DNA from: Ectothiorhodospiraceae bacterium
GTDB lineage: Bacteria; Pseudomonadota; Gammaproteobacteria; Nitrococcales; Aquisalimonadaceae
NCBI GenBank assembly: GCA_007125985.1
Contig: SLCE01000192.1
Location: 1-32,686 of the forward strand
Direction: 5' to 3'
Length of the DNA: 32,686 nucleotides
A model generated the notes under the pieces. The model searched no databases. It worked only from the letters and a program-made list of their open reading frames with translations, and was not told the DNA's origin. Within the stretch, counting starts at the first letter, position 1, and every line of letters begins with the position of its first letter. The position numbers and the translations under genes were made by a program. This document shows positions 32,579 through 32,686 of this stretch, piece after piece.

Positions 32579-32686
32579 CGGTAATCCCCCCATTTTTGGC
32601 AGCCGCTAAAAGTAGATGGTTATGCGGCCATGGTTAGCTTCTGCTGCGGGGTGATCCCGCCCAGTGCCATGTTCGGCCGGGTTCTA
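32579..32686 (-). mobile_element. IS3-family insertion sequence, end only
   Basis: The window's last bases hold the 3' end of an IS3-type transposase gene followed by a short non-coding end (TTTTTGGCAGCCGCTAAAAGTAG on the plus strand; GGTAATCCCCCCATTTTTGG is the probable outer end). The exact terminus near 32579-32582 is inferred, because the opposite inverted repeat and target duplication are outside the window. It lies about 150 bases after the ssrA terminator. Confidence 0.65.
32620..32686 (-). CDS. IS3-family transposase (OrfB), C-terminal fragment
   Basis: Read on the minus strand the last 21 codons give RTRPNMALGGITPQQKLTMAA and a TAA stop. RPNMALGGITPQQ is the well-known C-terminal signature of IS3-family DDE transposases (usually NRPHMALGG.TP). 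The rest of the gene lies beyond the right edge, so its integrity cannot be judged. Confidence 0.85.
   Translation of the reverse strand, partial: RTRPNMALGGITPQQKLTMAA

Noticed and set aside
32513-32579. 21-codon minus-strand ORF (ATG at 32579) between ssrA and the IS end
   Set aside because: Too short, no ribosome-binding site recognised, no likeness; probably chance or a remnant cut by the IS.
1-32686. CRISPR array, tRNA genes, phage or toxin-antitoxin islands
   Set aside because: No regularly spaced repeats, no cloverleaf other than the tmRNA ends, and no phage genes were seen. RatA carries a toxin name but is a widely conserved START-fold gene.

Overview
The window is GC-rich, densely packed chromosomal DNA from a gammaproteobacterium. 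This is supported by the RimO/BamE/RatA/RnfH/RecN/Fur set, a PA0069-type radical SAM gene behind a near-consensus gammaproteobacterial LexA box, and a tmRNA whose tag is the same as in E. coli (AANDENYALAA with the charged alanine). The large Mrp-type cation/proton antiporter cluster and the hrcA-grpE-dnaK-dnaJ operon with a CIRCE element would suit a halophilic or alkaliphilic lineage such as Ectothiorhodospiraceae. That placement is a guess from gene content. No gene-free stretch exceeds 300 bases.

Layout. 1-1.7 kb (minus): a MoxR AAA+ ATPase and an orphan NarL/FixJ response regulator. 1.8-5.6 kb (plus): a 62-residue helix-turn-helix protein with a perfect Shine-Dalgarno, a 21-bp-phased direct repeat, then cydDC (thiol exporter). 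5.6-9.8 kb (plus): a LexA-boxed radical SAM gene, a sirtuin, an alpha/beta hydrolase overlapping a DUF72 gene, and a MarR regulator. 9.8-12.8 kb: rimO (minus), convergent with marR; divergent from it, an FAD oxidoreductase overlapping an MnmM/YtqB-type methyltransferase, a possible split equivalent of bifunctional MnmC. 12.8-20.7 kb (minus): hpf, a HIT hydrolase, and eight Mrp/Mbh-like antiporter genes (E-F-G-[MbhD/E+B]-C-D-D-D) that nearly all overlap, ending with a 49-residue membrane protein. 20.9-21.3 kb (plus): a CBS-pair protein.

21.4-26.4 kb (minus): hrcA-grpE-dnaK-dnaJ. A CIRCE element overlaps the hrcA promoter and a sigma-32-like promoter lies in the 3' end of hrcA. This suggests dual heat-shock control of the chaperone genes. 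26.6-29.2 kb: recN (plus), bamE (minus) and fur (plus). The recN and bamE stop codons lie inside one perfect palindrome. 29.2-31.3 kb (minus): an NSS-family sodium-coupled transporter gene, ratA and rnfH. 31.4-32.4 kb (plus): smpB then ssrA (tmRNA), the two parts of trans-translation side by side, closed by a rho-independent terminator. The right edge enters an IS3-family insertion sequence on the minus strand.

Most genes are recognisable housekeeping or stress genes. The observations most worth following are the FAD oxidoreductase/MnmM pair, the MrpA-less antiporter with one D-type subunit lacking its membrane glutamate, the SOS box on the radical SAM gene, the two-layer heat-shock control, and the small helix-turn-helix gene with nearby repeats before cydDC.
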